The notes under the pieces were generated by a model. The model did not search any database and had not been told where the DNA came from. It saw nothing but the letters and a program-made list of their open reading frames with translations. 64,000 bases of DNA from Cribrihabitans_A neustonicus (GTDB taxonomy: Bacteria; Pseudomonadota; Alphaproteobacteria; Rhodobacterales; Rhodobacteraceae): NCBI RefSeq assembly GCF_048820895.1, contig NZ_JBMERQ010000014.1:4291-68290 (forward strand). The letters run 5' to 3'. The position numbers and the translations under genes are program-made. Each line of letters starts with the position of its first letter. Positions within the stretch are counted from its first letter, which is position 1. Positions 27,701-35,685 of the stretch are shown here, piece by piece.

Positions 27701-28781
27701 CCAGCCCGAGCACCTGGCTCATGAAGCAGCTGCGGCGGTCGTAGCAGGCCGCGATTGTCGGCTTGTCCGGGTCCAGCTCCGCGATCCGCTGCATCAGCGC
27801 TTCCGTCGTCATCTTGCGGATCGGAATGTTGACGGCGCCGGGCAGGTGGCCGGTGGCAAAGTCTCCCGGATAGCGGGTATCGACGATCTGCAATTCCTCG
27901 GTGCCAAGCAGCGATTTGAAGTCCTCGGTGCTCAGCAGCACGTCCTTGCCCGGATACTCAGGGATGGCGCGCAGGTCGGAGAGCGTTTCCACGTCCTTGT
28001 CGGAGAAATCCCGCCCCTCGACGATCCACTTCTCGATGCCGCCGGCGATGAAGCTGCAGTCGATGCCCATTTCCGCGAGCTTGGCGCAGGTCTCCGAGCT
28101 GCGGTTGCCATTATGGCAGAACAGCACCACTTTCTGGCCCGGCTGCACCGGCTGGGACTGCAGGAAGTCGGGGAACCGCACATGGGTGGCGCCGGGCAGC
28201 GTGCCCATCCGGTTTTCCGCGGTTTCGCGGATGTCATAGAACAGGGTGCTGCCGTCACCGATCAGCGCCGCGGCCTGCTCCGTGGTTACTGCGAGCGGGT
28301 GGCCTGCCTGTTTCGAGAAACTGGTCTCCTTCAGGCTTGCATCTTTGATTTTTGTGCCGTCAAACTGCGCCGGACGGGTAAGCGTTGCCTGCAGCCGCAT
28401 TTGTTCTGCGGTCCGCTGGGTGCTGTATTGCCAGTAGTTGCCCGCCGCAAGCGCGAGTGCGAGGAGCACGAGGATCAAAATCAGCTTCACCGGGTAGCGT
28501 GCGGGTGTTTTGCCCGGTTTGGGAGCAAAACCCAGCTTCGCCGCGATCACGGCGCCCAGGCCGGAAACCATGGCGACACCTACTGCCAGAACCTGGGACA
28601 GGGAGGAAACCGAGCCGATCACCAGTTCCGGAGAGGGAATCGCCATGGCGGACATCGGTATTGCGGATAAAACAAGTGCCGCTGCAGCAACTTGGCGAAA
28701 ACGAGAAGAGGATCTGGGCCGCGCCGGCGGCTGAGAGGGCAATGTCACTTTCGCTCCTGTAGGGTGCGCTTCTGCTGTCAT
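24714..28781 (-). CDS. rhodanese-rhodanese-YidC/Oxa1-PPDK/PEP-synthase fusion protein
   Basis: 1355 residues (numbered from ATG 28781). A signal-like segment (about 28-48, ending SAMA), TMs near 58-82 and 98-115, rhodanese 1 (about 165-258; FCHNGNRSS, Cys222), rhodanese 2 (about 283-382; ACYDRRSCF, Cys346), and a YidC/Oxa1-like membrane domain (about 395-605: ATRLLVLPVALK, AFYADKGLTPMKN, PFLWMADLGAPDPLFVLPAL). A PPDK N-terminal ATP-binding domain follows (about 626-860: PVAVRSSASNEDGAGQSFAG, VMFTQDPMAPG, FQIVQSRDIT), then a long linker and the swivelling phosphohistidine domain with GGWLSHMAIVARE (His1306). All catalytic landmarks look intact, so it may move phosphate between ATP, PEP/pyruvate-like substrate and a partner at the membrane. 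A GTG at 28748 with AGGAG five bases upstream is a better translation start than the ATG. The function is unknown. Confidence 0.88.
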   Translation of the reverse strand: MTAEAHPTGAKVTLPSQPPARPRSSSRFRQVAAAALVLSAIPMSAMAIPSPELVIGSVSSLSQVLAVGVAMVSGLGAVIAAKLGFAPKPGKTPARYPVKLILILVLLALALAAGNYWQYSTQRTAEQMRLQATLTRPAQFDGTKIKDASLKETSFSKQAGHPLAVTTEQAAALIGDGSTLFYDIRETAENRMGTLPGATHVRFPDFLQSQPVQPGQKVVLFCHNGNRSSETCAKLAEMGIDCSFIAGGIEKWIVEGRDFSDKDVETLSDLRAIPEYPGKDVLLSTEDFKSLLGTEELQIVDTRYPGDFATGHLPGAVNIPIRKMTTEALMQRIAELDPDKPTIAACYDRRSCFMSQVLGLELTEKGIDFRGRYTLPWEYFAAPAPKPHVQDWLAEQQTTLWDQAISALAAGLLWVHERSHILLGLLALSLATRLLVLPVALKSERDQIVTNATADEMKALKAKLAHDPVRKARAVQAFYADKGLTPMKNLTALLFLPVMMLGVSAAQEASASLQTPFLWMADLGAPDPLFVLPALFCALAAVYLLWAVAKSRRQKQLWMGLGLPALFAMVFSLSAAANAYLCFSLSLLLVQRAYVTGLHRKLSDVLASRAKKRKLAKLPRGVIPMGCSEELAGAGNKALRLSVMKNAGLPVPGGVILRADAIADYTAMSTAQKEDFALRIFRMAGGKPVAVRSSASNEDGAGQSFAGVFDSVLDVTGETMRSALDEVVESFTSARAASYAGESEGAGQGNIVVQEMVPAEYAGVMFTQDPMAPGMRMIEYVEGCGEDLVSGRVTPTSLRFGRYTGLPAAEDQDQTLDMAPLLALGKRIEEIFGCPQDVEWAYAEGRFQIVQSRDITTLSLGSDAERVRLAEWREVLDRYADAGPGDVILEQDEMSEVLPRPTPLSFSLMSELWAPGGSVDLACRELGVPYGLPEGCDGHLVNLFGKTYADVGLKQKMTLKLSAAKAKQMRKQARPMTARFRSNVIPALRDKLAIWQAVDYAALPQDKLVETIGTLKEMFIRDIYLEAEKINILAGFTMGEASTAAAGDTALRAHLMHAELPNAPSSLLASCQGKDAMAKAMRLMGHRAIFDYELSIPRYREAPALLEPLLEDKLVPIGAVPTPANLPEELDDAIAIAIAFQDLKEQAKHEALRVVAELRRAVLALGEQSGLGDLVFQLSFSEMLAGDWCAPAELRALAEERARTEALRKPSAPSGVSLTLRDCELLSLGAQVEDADGAFGGTCVAGSGRVTGRVFWMEDESRIDPAAFEDFRDGDILVCRMINPAWLPHVQRSGAVLSEVGGWLSHMAIVAREKDILMLVACKGLDSLRHGATVTVGEDGLIEPQEEKGLRVISA

Positions 28782-28980
28782 TTTGATTTATGTCTAATTT
28801 TCCACAAAGAGGACAAATTTATTACCGAAGGGTTAACATAGATCGTGTAGAGTAAAAGAGCCGTAAAAATTTTCTGCGAGTTGCGGCCTTGTTAACGTTG
28901 TGTTCTCGTCACTGTGCCATGTAACGAGGGCTGGCCGCGGAAGGGCCGGCAAAGGCTGTGTTGGTCAGGAGGCTAGAGCC
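28782..28980. promoter_or_regulatory. divergent promoter region of the fusion gene and PhnD-like gene
   Basis: 199 bp, AT-rich in the first half. GTTAAC occurs twice (in GGGTTAACATAG and CTTGTTAACGTTG). The right-hand end has AGGAGG placed for a GTG start. No conserved regulator site was recognised. Confidence 0.5.
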
Positions 28981-29874
28981 GTGAAAGGGTTAAGTTTAGT
29001 TACTGGTATCTTCGGTTTTGTCACCTTGGCATCGCGGGCGCACGCCGGCGGTGTTTTGATCGCGGCGCTGCTCGCCGCTCTGCCTGGCGCCGGCCGGGCG
29101 GAGACCGAACTGGTGTTCGGCACCTACGCGGCGGACAAGCCCACCACTACAGTGCGCAAGTATCAGCCGTTCCTGGTGTTTCTGGCCAAGCGGATGAGCG
29201 AGGAGCTAGGCGAGCCGGTTTCGATCCGCATGAAGGTGGCCAAGGAATACGGCGAAGGCATCCAGCATCTGGCCAGCGGGGAGGTCGACTTCGCCCGCTT
29301 CGGGCCCGCCTCCTATGTTCATGTGATGGAGGAAAACCCCGGGATCCGCATTATCGCGATGGAATCCAAGGACGGCGCCAAGCGGTTCAAGGGCGTGATC
29401 GTGGTGCGCCGCGACAGCCCGCTCCAATCGGTCTCCGAACTGGCGGGCGGCAGTTTTGCCTTCGGTGATGAGCTGTCGACCATCGGCCGCTACCTCTCCC
29501 AGTCCTACCTTCTGGATGCCGGCATCTCCGGGGCTAACCTGCGGGACTATGCCTATCTCGGCCGCCACGACCTGGTGGGCGAAGCGGTTGGCGCGGGCAA
29601 GTTCGCGGCCGGCGCCCTGAAGGAAAGCACCTACAAAAAGCTGGTTGCCAAGGGCGTGCCGCTGCGGGTGCTCGCCAGCTTTGACAACGTGACCAAACCC
29701 TGGCTCGCGGCGCCGGACATGCCGGAAGACGTGCTGCAGGCGATGCGCCGGGTCATGCTCAGTTCGGAAAATGAGGAGTTCGTGCGCCGGATCGCCAAGA
29801 ACGGTTTTCTGGAAGGAGCTGACAGCGACTACGACATCATCCGCACCGCCATGGACCGCAGCCTGGCCTTCTGA
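28981..29874 (+). CDS. PhnD-like periplasmic phosphate/phosphonate-type binding protein
   Basis: 297 residues starting from GTG at 28981 with AGGAGG upstream. A signal peptide of about 40 residues ends near GRAET. The mature part is PhnD-like: VFGTYAADKPTTTVRKYQPFLVFLAKRM, SGEVDFARFGPASYVH and KGVIVVRRDSPLQSVSELAGGSFAF. No ABC permease or ATPase follows; instead a hybrid histidine kinase starts 18 bp downstream. This suggests the protein senses a ligand for the kinase rather than feeding a transporter. The ligand, phosphonate or another oxyanion, is not certain. Confidence 0.85.
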   Translation: MKGLSLVTGIFGFVTLASRAHAGGVLIAALLAALPGAGRAETELVFGTYAADKPTTTVRKYQPFLVFLAKRMSEELGEPVSIRMKVAKEYGEGIQHLASGEVDFARFGPASYVHVMEENPGIRIIAMESKDGAKRFKGVIVVRRDSPLQSVSELAGGSFAFGDELSTIGRYLSQSYLLDAGISGANLRDYAYLGRHDLVGEAVGAGKFAAGALKESTYKKLVAKGVPLRVLASFDNVTKPWLAAPDMPEDVLQAMRRVMLSSENEEFVRRIAKNGFLEGADSDYDIIRTAMDRSLAF

Positions 29875-29892
29875 CAGTGAGTCCCCGATTGC

Positions 29893-32229
29893 ATGACACG
29901 TAGCGGCATTCTTTTCCAGATCGTTGTGTCCCTGCTGCTTGCGGCCGGGGTGGTCGGTTTCGCCGTTGGCGAGGCCGCCCGCAACCAGGAGGAGCAGCGG
30001 CTGGAAGAACAGCTGGCGGAGCAGGCCCGGCTCACCGTGTCGCTGCTCAGCGGGCTGATGCTCGAGGCGATCATCGTCGAGGACGTGCCCGTTCTGGAAA
30101 CCGGCCTGATCGAAGCGGTGAGCCGCAACCCGCAAATCGCTTCGATTCAGATCCGCAATCCCACAGGTGATCTCTTGGCGGAAGCCGAGGCTGCCGCGGT
30201 GCCGCCCTCCGGCAATTTTGTCATGTACGAACGCCCGATCGAACTGGAAGGCGCGGTCTTCGGCACCATGCTGGTGCAATGGTCGACCGAGGACGGCGCC
30301 GCGCTGGTGGAAGGGCGGGCCCGCCGCGCCACGGTCTGGACCATGGTGGCGGTGCTGCTGCTGTCGCTACTGGTGCTGCTGCTGGTGAATGTGCTGGCGC
30401 TGCGGCCGCTGCAGATGATCCACCGGCGGATGTCGGATGCGATTACCGGGCTGCGCAGCCCGCGTGAACCCTTGCCATGGTATGCCTCGCGCGAATTCAA
30501 AGCGCTGAACTTCTCTGTTGGCGTGCTGGAGGACACTTTTGCGGAACGCGACGAGCGCGAATTTGCGCTTGAACACGCGCGGGAGGCAGCCGACGCCGCC
30601 AACCGGGCGAAATCCGAGTTTCTCGCGAACATGAGCCACGAGATCCGCACGCCGATGAACGGGGTAATCGGCATGGCGGAGCTGCTGGTTGACAGCGGTC
30701 TCGAGGGCGACCGCAAGGAATACGCCCGCACCATTGCCAAATCGGGTTCGGCGCTGCTCACCATCATTAACGACATCCTCAATTTTTCCAAGATAGAGGC
30801 GGGCAAGGTCGAGCTGGAGCGGGGCCCCTTCAACCTCCAGACCGCAATTGAGGATGTGGTCACGCTGCTGTCGCCGAAGGCCTCGGAAAACGGTGTCGAG
30901 CTGACCCTGCGCTATGATCCGTCCCTGCCGGAACGATTCTTGGGCGATGTCGGGCGGATCCGGCAGGTTGTCACCAACGTGGCGGGCAACGCCGTCAAAT
31001 TCACGCTGGAGGGCTATGTCTGCATCGATGTGACCGGCAGCGAGGAGGCCGGCGGCTACCTGCTGGAGATCACCGTCACCGATACTGGCATCGGTATCGC
31101 CGAAGACCAGCTGCCCCAGATTTTCCGCGCCTTCGAGCAGGCAGAAAGCTCTGCCAGCCGCAGTTTTGAGGGCACAGGGCTCGGGCTGGCAATTTCCTCG
31201 CGGCTGCTGGACCTGATGGGCGGTTCGATCCAGGTGAAGTCCACTGTTGGCGAAGGTTCCTCCTTCACCCTGCGGCTGCCGTTGGAACCCGCCGGGGAAG
31301 AGCCGGCCGAGGATTGCATACTGCTCGAGCGCTTGTCCGGGCTGCATGCGCTGGTGGTGGACGATCTGGAAGTGAACCGGACCATTCTGACCGAGCGGGT
31401 GGCCGCCTGGGGCGCAACCTGTTCTACCGCGGCTTCTGCTGAGGCTGGGCTGGAATTGCTTTCCGACGCCGAACTGGAGGGGCGGCGTTTCGATTTCGCC
31501 ATTCTCGACTACCAGATGCCACGCATCGACGGGCTGGAGATGGCCCGCAGAATCCGGAGGATGCCAAGGGGCGCCCGCCTGCCTCTGATCATCCTGTCCT
31601 CCTCGGACCACGGCACGATCCGCCAGGGCGGTGCCGCGCTGGCGCCTTGCGAGATTGCGCTGAAACCGGTGCGCGCGGGCCAGCTGCGCAAGGTGATCAG
31701 CACGGCTCTGCGCGCGGGGGCCGCCCCGGCTTCCCCGCGCGGGACGCCGTTGCAGATCGCTGCTTCCGTCGCGCCCGCACCCCGGGCTGTGCGCCGTCTG
31801 CCGGAGTCCGCCGTGCGGGCGCCTGGAAGTGTGCTGAAACTGCTCCTCGCTGAGGACAACCTGACCAACCAGCTGGTGGTAACGAAAATGCTGAAGGACG
31901 CGCCGCTGCAGATCAGCATTGCGAAGAACGGGGCGGAGGCGGTCGAGCGGTTCCGGGCCGATCCGCCGGACATCGTGCTGATGGATATGATGATGCCGGT
32001 GATGGATGGTATCGAGGCGACCGCGGAGATGCGCCAGTTCGAAGCCGAGGCGGGCCGCGCCAAATGCCCGATTATCGCGCTCACGGCCAATGTTCTGGGT
32101 GGCCACAAGGAAAAATGCTTGGCCGCCGGAATGGACGATTTCCTGACCAAGCCCATCTCGCGCTCGGCCTTGGCGGAAACCATCAGCAAATGGACCGGGG
32201 ACAGCGCGCTTCAGCAGACCGGCAGCTGA
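29893..32229 (+). CDS. hybrid sensor histidine kinase with two receiver domains
   Basis: 778 residues. TM1 (about 8-27), a periplasmic segment (about 28-145), TM2 (about 147-168), then HisKA with the phosphorylated His249 in NMSHEIRTPMNG, HATPase with NVAGNAVKFT, DTGIGI and GTGLGLAIS, receiver 1 (about 485-600; VVDDLEVNR, ILDYQMPRIDG) and receiver 2 (about 650-770; LAEDNLTNQ, LMDMMMPVMDG, LTKPIS). No Hpt domain or DNA-binding output is encoded here, so a phosphorelay partner must be elsewhere. The small periplasmic domain probably contacts the PhnD-like protein encoded 18 bp upstream, as in TorS/TorT-type pairs. Confidence 0.9.
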   Translation: MTRSGILFQIVVSLLLAAGVVGFAVGEAARNQEEQRLEEQLAEQARLTVSLLSGLMLEAIIVEDVPVLETGLIEAVSRNPQIASIQIRNPTGDLLAEAEAAAVPPSGNFVMYERPIELEGAVFGTMLVQWSTEDGAALVEGRARRATVWTMVAVLLLSLLVLLLVNVLALRPLQMIHRRMSDAITGLRSPREPLPWYASREFKALNFSVGVLEDTFAERDEREFALEHAREAADAANRAKSEFLANMSHEIRTPMNGVIGMAELLVDSGLEGDRKEYARTIAKSGSALLTIINDILNFSKIEAGKVELERGPFNLQTAIEDVVTLLSPKASENGVELTLRYDPSLPERFLGDVGRIRQVVTNVAGNAVKFTLEGYVCIDVTGSEEAGGYLLEITVTDTGIGIAEDQLPQIFRAFEQAESSASRSFEGTGLGLAISSRLLDLMGGSIQVKSTVGEGSSFTLRLPLEPAGEEPAEDCILLERLSGLHALVVDDLEVNRTILTERVAAWGATCSTAASAEAGLELLSDAELEGRRFDFAILDYQMPRIDGLEMARRIRRMPRGARLPLIILSSSDHGTIRQGGAALAPCEIALKPVRAGQLRKVISTALRAGAAPASPRGTPLQIAASVAPAPRAVRRLPESAVRAPGSVLKLLLAEDNLTNQLVVTKMLKDAPLQISIAKNGAEAVERFRADPPDIVLMDMMMPVMDGIEATAEMRQFEAEAGRAKCPIIALTANVLGGHKEKCLAAGMDDFLTKPISRSALAETISKWTGDSALQQTGS

Positions 32230-32468
32230 TTGGCTCCAGAACCTGGCGCAACCTGCCACTCCCGCGCCAGCCAAAGCAGGAGGTTAAAGTGGGTTCGCCG
32301 AGCGGAGCGGCGGCATAATGCACTTCCTATGCCCACATGTTCGAATATCTGCGGGAGCCTTATTGCCGCCCGCCACCCGCGTCACCTAAGCGGGCGGCAC
32401 ACGGTTCAGAGACAAAAGCTCGGGTGGCGCGCCGGCCGCGGTTCCTGCTGTTTGCTCGCGATCCAACG

Positions 32469-33275
32469 TCAGCGCCCGGCGGTCCCGATCACCAAGCGTC
32501 CGGCCGAAGCAGCCGCAAACAGCGCTGCCGCCAGGCAGACGATGCTGGGTCCGGCCGGTGTGTCAAAGACGAAGGCCAGCTGCAGCCCGCCCGCGGCGGC
32601 AGCCGCGCCGAGCAGGGCGGCGATGGCGGCCATGCGCTCGGGCGTCGCTGCAAAGGGACGGGCGGCGGCGGCGGGGATCAGCAGCATCGCCGCGATCAGC
32701 AGCACCCCGACAACCTTGATCGCGACTGCAACCACCAGTGCCAGTGCCAGCGTCAGTACCATCTGCTCGCGCCGCGGGTCGATGCCTGCCGCATGAGCGA
32801 GGTCGGGGCTCAGTGTTGCGGTCAGGAGCGCCTGCCAGCGCCACCACAGCAGCGCCAGCACCAGCGCCGCGCCGCCCCAGATCACCGCGAGATCGCCGCG
32901 GCTGACCGCTAGGATGTCGCCGAAGAGATAGGCCATCAGGTCGATCCTGACCCCATGCAGGAACGAGACCGCAACCAGACCAACCGCAAGCGAGGAATGC
33001 GCCAGCACTCCCAGGAGCGTATCCATCGCATAGCCGCGCCCCGCCAGCGCCGAGACGGTCGCCGCCATCGCCAGCGCCGTCACCAGGACGCCGGTGAAGA
33101 TGGAGGTCTCGAAACTGAGTGCCAGTGCCACCCCCATGATCGAGGCATGTGCGGTGGCGTCGCCGAAATAGGCCATCCGCCGCCAGACCACAAAGCAGCC
33201 CAAGGGCGCTGCGGCCAGAGCAACACCGATTCCCGCGAGCGCGGCGCGGATCAGAAAATCGTCGAGAAAACTCAT
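32469..33275 (-). CDS. znuB: zinc ABC transporter permease
   Basis: 268 residues with about eight hydrophobic segments, family ABC-3. The sequence VVWRRMAYFGDATAHASIMGVAL is the conserved region of ZnuB-type permeases. The start at 33275 overlaps the znuC stop by ATGA. It is the last gene of the zur-znuC-znuB operon and imports zinc with ZnuA and ZnuC. The 239 bp between it and the convergent hybrid kinase hold no recognisable gene. Confidence 0.92.
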   Translation of the reverse strand: MSFLDDFLIRAALAGIGVALAAAPLGCFVVWRRMAYFGDATAHASIMGVALALSFETSIFTGVLVTALAMAATVSALAGRGYAMDTLLGVLAHSSLAVGLVAVSFLHGVRIDLMAYLFGDILAVSRGDLAVIWGGAALVLALLWWRWQALLTATLSPDLAHAAGIDPRREQMVLTLALALVVAVAIKVVGVLLIAAMLLIPAAAARPFAATPERMAAIAALLGAAAAAGGLQLAFVFDTPAGPSIVCLAAALFAAASAGRLVIGTAGR

Positions 33276-34021
33276 TCCGCAGCCTCCGGCTGATGATTGT
33301 GGGCGCAATCGTGATCGTGGCTGTGGTTGTGCTCGTGCCTGTAGAGGGCCAGTGCGCCCTTGGTTCCGGTGCCGAACAGCGCGCGGTATTCGGGCGCAGA
33401 GGCGACCTGCTCCGGCGCGCCTTCGCAGCACACGTGGCCGTTAAGGCAGATAACCCGGTCCGAGGCCGCCATCACCACGTGCAGCTCGTGGCTCACCATC
33501 AGCACCGCGCAGCCAAGCTCCTGGCGAACTTTCTCGATACGCTGGTAGAAGGCGGCGGAGCCGGGCTGGTCGAGCCCCTGGGTGGCCTCGTCGAGGATCA
33601 GGAGCTGCGGGCGGCTGAGCAGCGCCCGCGCCAGCAGCACCCGCTGGAACTGGCCGCCCGAAAGCCCGGCCATCTGCCGCGAAGCCAGCATGCCGGACCC
33701 CGCCTGCTCCAGCGCATCCGCGGCGCGCGAGTCGCTTACCGGCACCGGCAGGCTGAGGAAGCGGCGCACGGTCAGGGGCAGAGTGGGATCGATATGCAAT
33801 TTCTGCGGCACATAGCCAATGCGCAAACCCGGCGCCCGCAGCACCCGGCCCTCGGACGGGCGCACTGCGCCGATGATGGCGCGCAGCAGCGTCGACTTGC
33901 CGGAGCCGTTGGGGCCCACCACAGTCACAATCTCGCCCTCGGATACCGTCAGCCCGACGCGCGAGAGCACTTTCTGGCCACCGTGGGCGACACTGATACC
34001 TTCCAGCGTGATCAGGCTCAT
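33272..34021 (-). CDS. znuC: zinc ABC transporter ATP-binding protein
   Basis: 249 residues. Walker A GPNGSGKST, signature LSGGQFQRV, Walker B LLILDEATQGLD and the H-loop MVSHELHVV are present. The C-terminus is rich in histidine (HEHNHSHDHDCAHNHQ), typical of zinc transporters. The start at 34021 overlaps the zur stop (ATGA) and was chosen over an ATG seven codons upstream. It powers zinc uptake with ZnuB. Confidence 0.93.
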   Translation of the reverse strand: MSLITLEGISVAHGGQKVLSRVGLTVSEGEIVTVVGPNGSGKSTLLRAIIGAVRPSEGRVLRAPGLRIGYVPQKLHIDPTLPLTVRRFLSLPVPVSDSRAADALEQAGSGMLASRQMAGLSGGQFQRVLLARALLSRPQLLILDEATQGLDQPGSAAFYQRIEKVRQELGCAVLMVSHELHVVMAASDRVICLNGHVCCEGAPEQVASAPEYRALFGTGTKGALALYRHEHNHSHDHDCAHNHQPEAAE

Positions 34022-34500
34022 GAGCGGCCTTCCCCGTTGCATTTCGGGCAGAGGCCCTCGGCCTCAACCACGGTGCGCTCGATCACGAATCCTGCCTCTC
34101 GCGCTGCCTCGCCCAATTCGCCCTGGGAGGCGCTGCGCCGTGCCTCTGCCACCGCATCGCAGGCGCGGCAAATCATGAAAGCGGCATTGTGCTGCTCGCC
34201 CGGGTGAGCACAAGCAACAAAGGAGTTGAGCCGCTCTATCTTGTGGGCAAATCCGTTTTTGACGAGGAAATCCAGAGCTCTGTAGGCGACCGGGGGCTGC
34301 GAGCCCAGCCCCTCGTCGCGCAGCCGGTCCAGGATTTCGTAGGCGCCAAGCGCCCGGTGGCCCTGCAGCAGAATTTCCAGCACCCGCCGCCGTACCGGGG
34401 TCAGCTGCAGCCCGCGGGCCTGGCAGTTCGCAGCGACCGTAGCGATGCAGCTGTCGATGCAGCTTCTGTGATCATGGGGTTCGAAGCCGATGGGCTGCAT
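34018..34500 (-). CDS. zur: zinc uptake regulator, Fur family
   Basis: 160 residues. The winged helix is at about 25-85 (LTPVRRRVLEILLQGHRALGAYEILDRL, PPVAYRALDFLVKNGFAHKIE), and zinc-binding residues are found in ACAHPGEQHNAAFMICRACD and LCPKCNGEG. It should repress znuA and its own operon when zinc is plentiful. It is the first gene of the leftward zur-znuC-znuB operon and is divergent from znuA, the typical alphaproteobacterial arrangement. Confidence 0.92.
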   Translation of the reverse strand: MQPIGFEPHDHRSCIDSCIATVAANCQARGLQLTPVRRRVLEILLQGHRALGAYEILDRLRDEGLGSQPPVAYRALDFLVKNGFAHKIERLNSFVACAHPGEQHNAAFMICRACDAVAEARRSASQGELGEAAREAGFVIERTVVEAEGLCPKCNGEGRS

Positions 34501-34540
34501 TCGGGCACCTGTGCTGCGGCGGGCGGATTTGGGGCTTGAT

Positions 34541-34557
34541 ATGTTATCTTATGACAT
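34541..34557. promoter_or_regulatory. Zur-box-like site (zur-proximal)
   Basis: ATGTTATCTTATGACAT, an imperfect 17-bp palindrome about 40 bp upstream of zur. It matches the znuA-proximal site in the opposite orientation at 14 of 17 positions. The match to Zur boxes is in style (AT-rich TGTTAT/ATAACA), the function is inferred. Confidence 0.65.
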
Positions 34558-34573
34558 CTATCAAGCCCGGCAA

Positions 34574-34590
34574 TTGTTATAAGATCACAT
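34574..34590. promoter_or_regulatory. Zur-box-like site (znuA-proximal)
   Basis: TTGTTATAAGATCACAT, the reverse-complement-like partner of the site at 34541-34557, ending 11 bp before the znuA start. Zur binding here would block both transcription and ribosome access. Confidence 0.65.
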
Positions 34591-34601
34591 GAGGGTCCGG
34601 G

Positions 34602-35660
34602 ATGAGAATTTGGAGCAGAGCTGGGCGGCTGCCGGTGGTGGCGATGCTGGCGGCGGCCGCGCTGACGGGCGCGGCCCGGGCGGAGGTCCCGCGGGTAGCA
34701 GCGGATATCCTGCCGGTGCACGGGCTGGTGGCCCGGGTCATGCAGGGGCTGGGCGAGCCCGACTTGGTGGTGCCGCCGGGCGCTTCTCCGCATGGCTACG
34801 CGATGCGCCCGTCAGAGGCCCGTGCGCTAAGCCAGGCTGACGTGGTGTTCTGGCTGGGCGAGCCGCTGACGCCCTGGCTGACGGACGCGCTTTCGGAACT
34901 CGCTTCGGACGCGGCTCAGGTTGAGCTGATCTCGGCACCGGGCACGCGGGTGATGGAGGTGCGCAGCGGCGCGCTGTTTGCGGCTGACAGCGACCACGAC
35001 GCGTCGGATGGCCACGATGCCCATGCTGATCCCGAAGTGCAGAACGATCAAGAAAGACACGCTCACGAAGCGGGTCATGAGGAGGACGGCGGCCAGGTCA
35101 GCGAGGAGGCGAAAGTCAGCCTTGAAGACGGTCTCGCCCACGCCCACACCGGCGCCGATCCGCATGCGTGGCTGCTGCCGGAGAACGCCCTTGTCTGGCT
35201 GGACGTGGTCGCGGCGGAACTGGCTGCGGCCGATCCCGCCAATGCCGAAGCCTATGCCGCCAATGCGGCCGCGGGAAAGGCCGAAATTGCGGCTGCCGCG
35301 GAGGAGGTCTCTGCCGCGCTGGCGCCGGTGCGGGAGCGGGCGGTGATCGTCTTCCACGATGCCTACCAGTATTTCGAGGCGGGCTTCGGACTACGCACCG
35401 CGGGTGCCATTGCGATGAGCGATGCCGCCAGCCCCAGCCCGTCGCGCATCGCCGAACTGCGCGACGCGGCCGGGGAGCTGGGCGTGGCCTGCGTGTTTTC
35501 GGAGCCGCAGTTCAACCCCGGTCTGGTGGCTGCCGTGGCCGAGGGCTCCGGCGCGGGCACCGCGGTGCTGGACCCGATGGGCAGCCATCTGGAGCCGGGC
35601 GCACAGTTCTACCCGGCGCTGCTGCGGGATCTCGGTCAGGCGGTGGCAGCCTGCAACTGA
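34602..35660 (+). CDS. znuA: periplasmic zinc-binding protein of the ZnuABC importer
   Basis: 352 residues. A signal peptide (about 1-27, ending AARA) precedes a cluster A-1 metal-binding protein. DILPVHGLVARVMQG supplies the first metal histidine, PPGASPHGYAMRPS the second region, and GADPHAWLLP, then VFHDAYQYFE, the others. A long His/Asp/Glu-rich loop (about 128-175, with DHDASDGHDAHADP and HAHEAGHEEDGG) is characteristic of ZnuA and probably collects zinc. It is divergent from zur. Confidence 0.93.
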   Translation: MRIWSRAGRLPVVAMLAAAALTGAARAEVPRVAADILPVHGLVARVMQGLGEPDLVVPPGASPHGYAMRPSEARALSQADVVFWLGEPLTPWLTDALSELASDAAQVELISAPGTRVMEVRSGALFAADSDHDASDGHDAHADPEVQNDQERHAHEAGHEEDGGQVSEEAKVSLEDGLAHAHTGADPHAWLLPENALVWLDVVAAELAAADPANAEAYAANAAAGKAEIAAAAEEVSAALAPVRERAVIVFHDAYQYFEAGFGLRTAGAIAMSDAASPSPSRIAELRDAAGELGVACVFSEPQFNPGLVAAVAEGSGAGTAVLDPMGSHLEPGAQFYPALLRDLGQAVAACN

Positions 35661-35685
35661 GACCGGCCCGCGAGCCCGCATTGGT

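Noticed and set aside
25524..28670. A 1048-residue open frame on the plus strand
   Set aside because: It lies antisense within the giant fusion gene, has a His/Arg/Gly-rich shadow composition and no domain; the minus-strand frame carries clear domains.
30367..32274. A 635-residue open frame on the minus strand
   Set aside because: Antisense shadow of the hybrid kinase with no recognisable fold.
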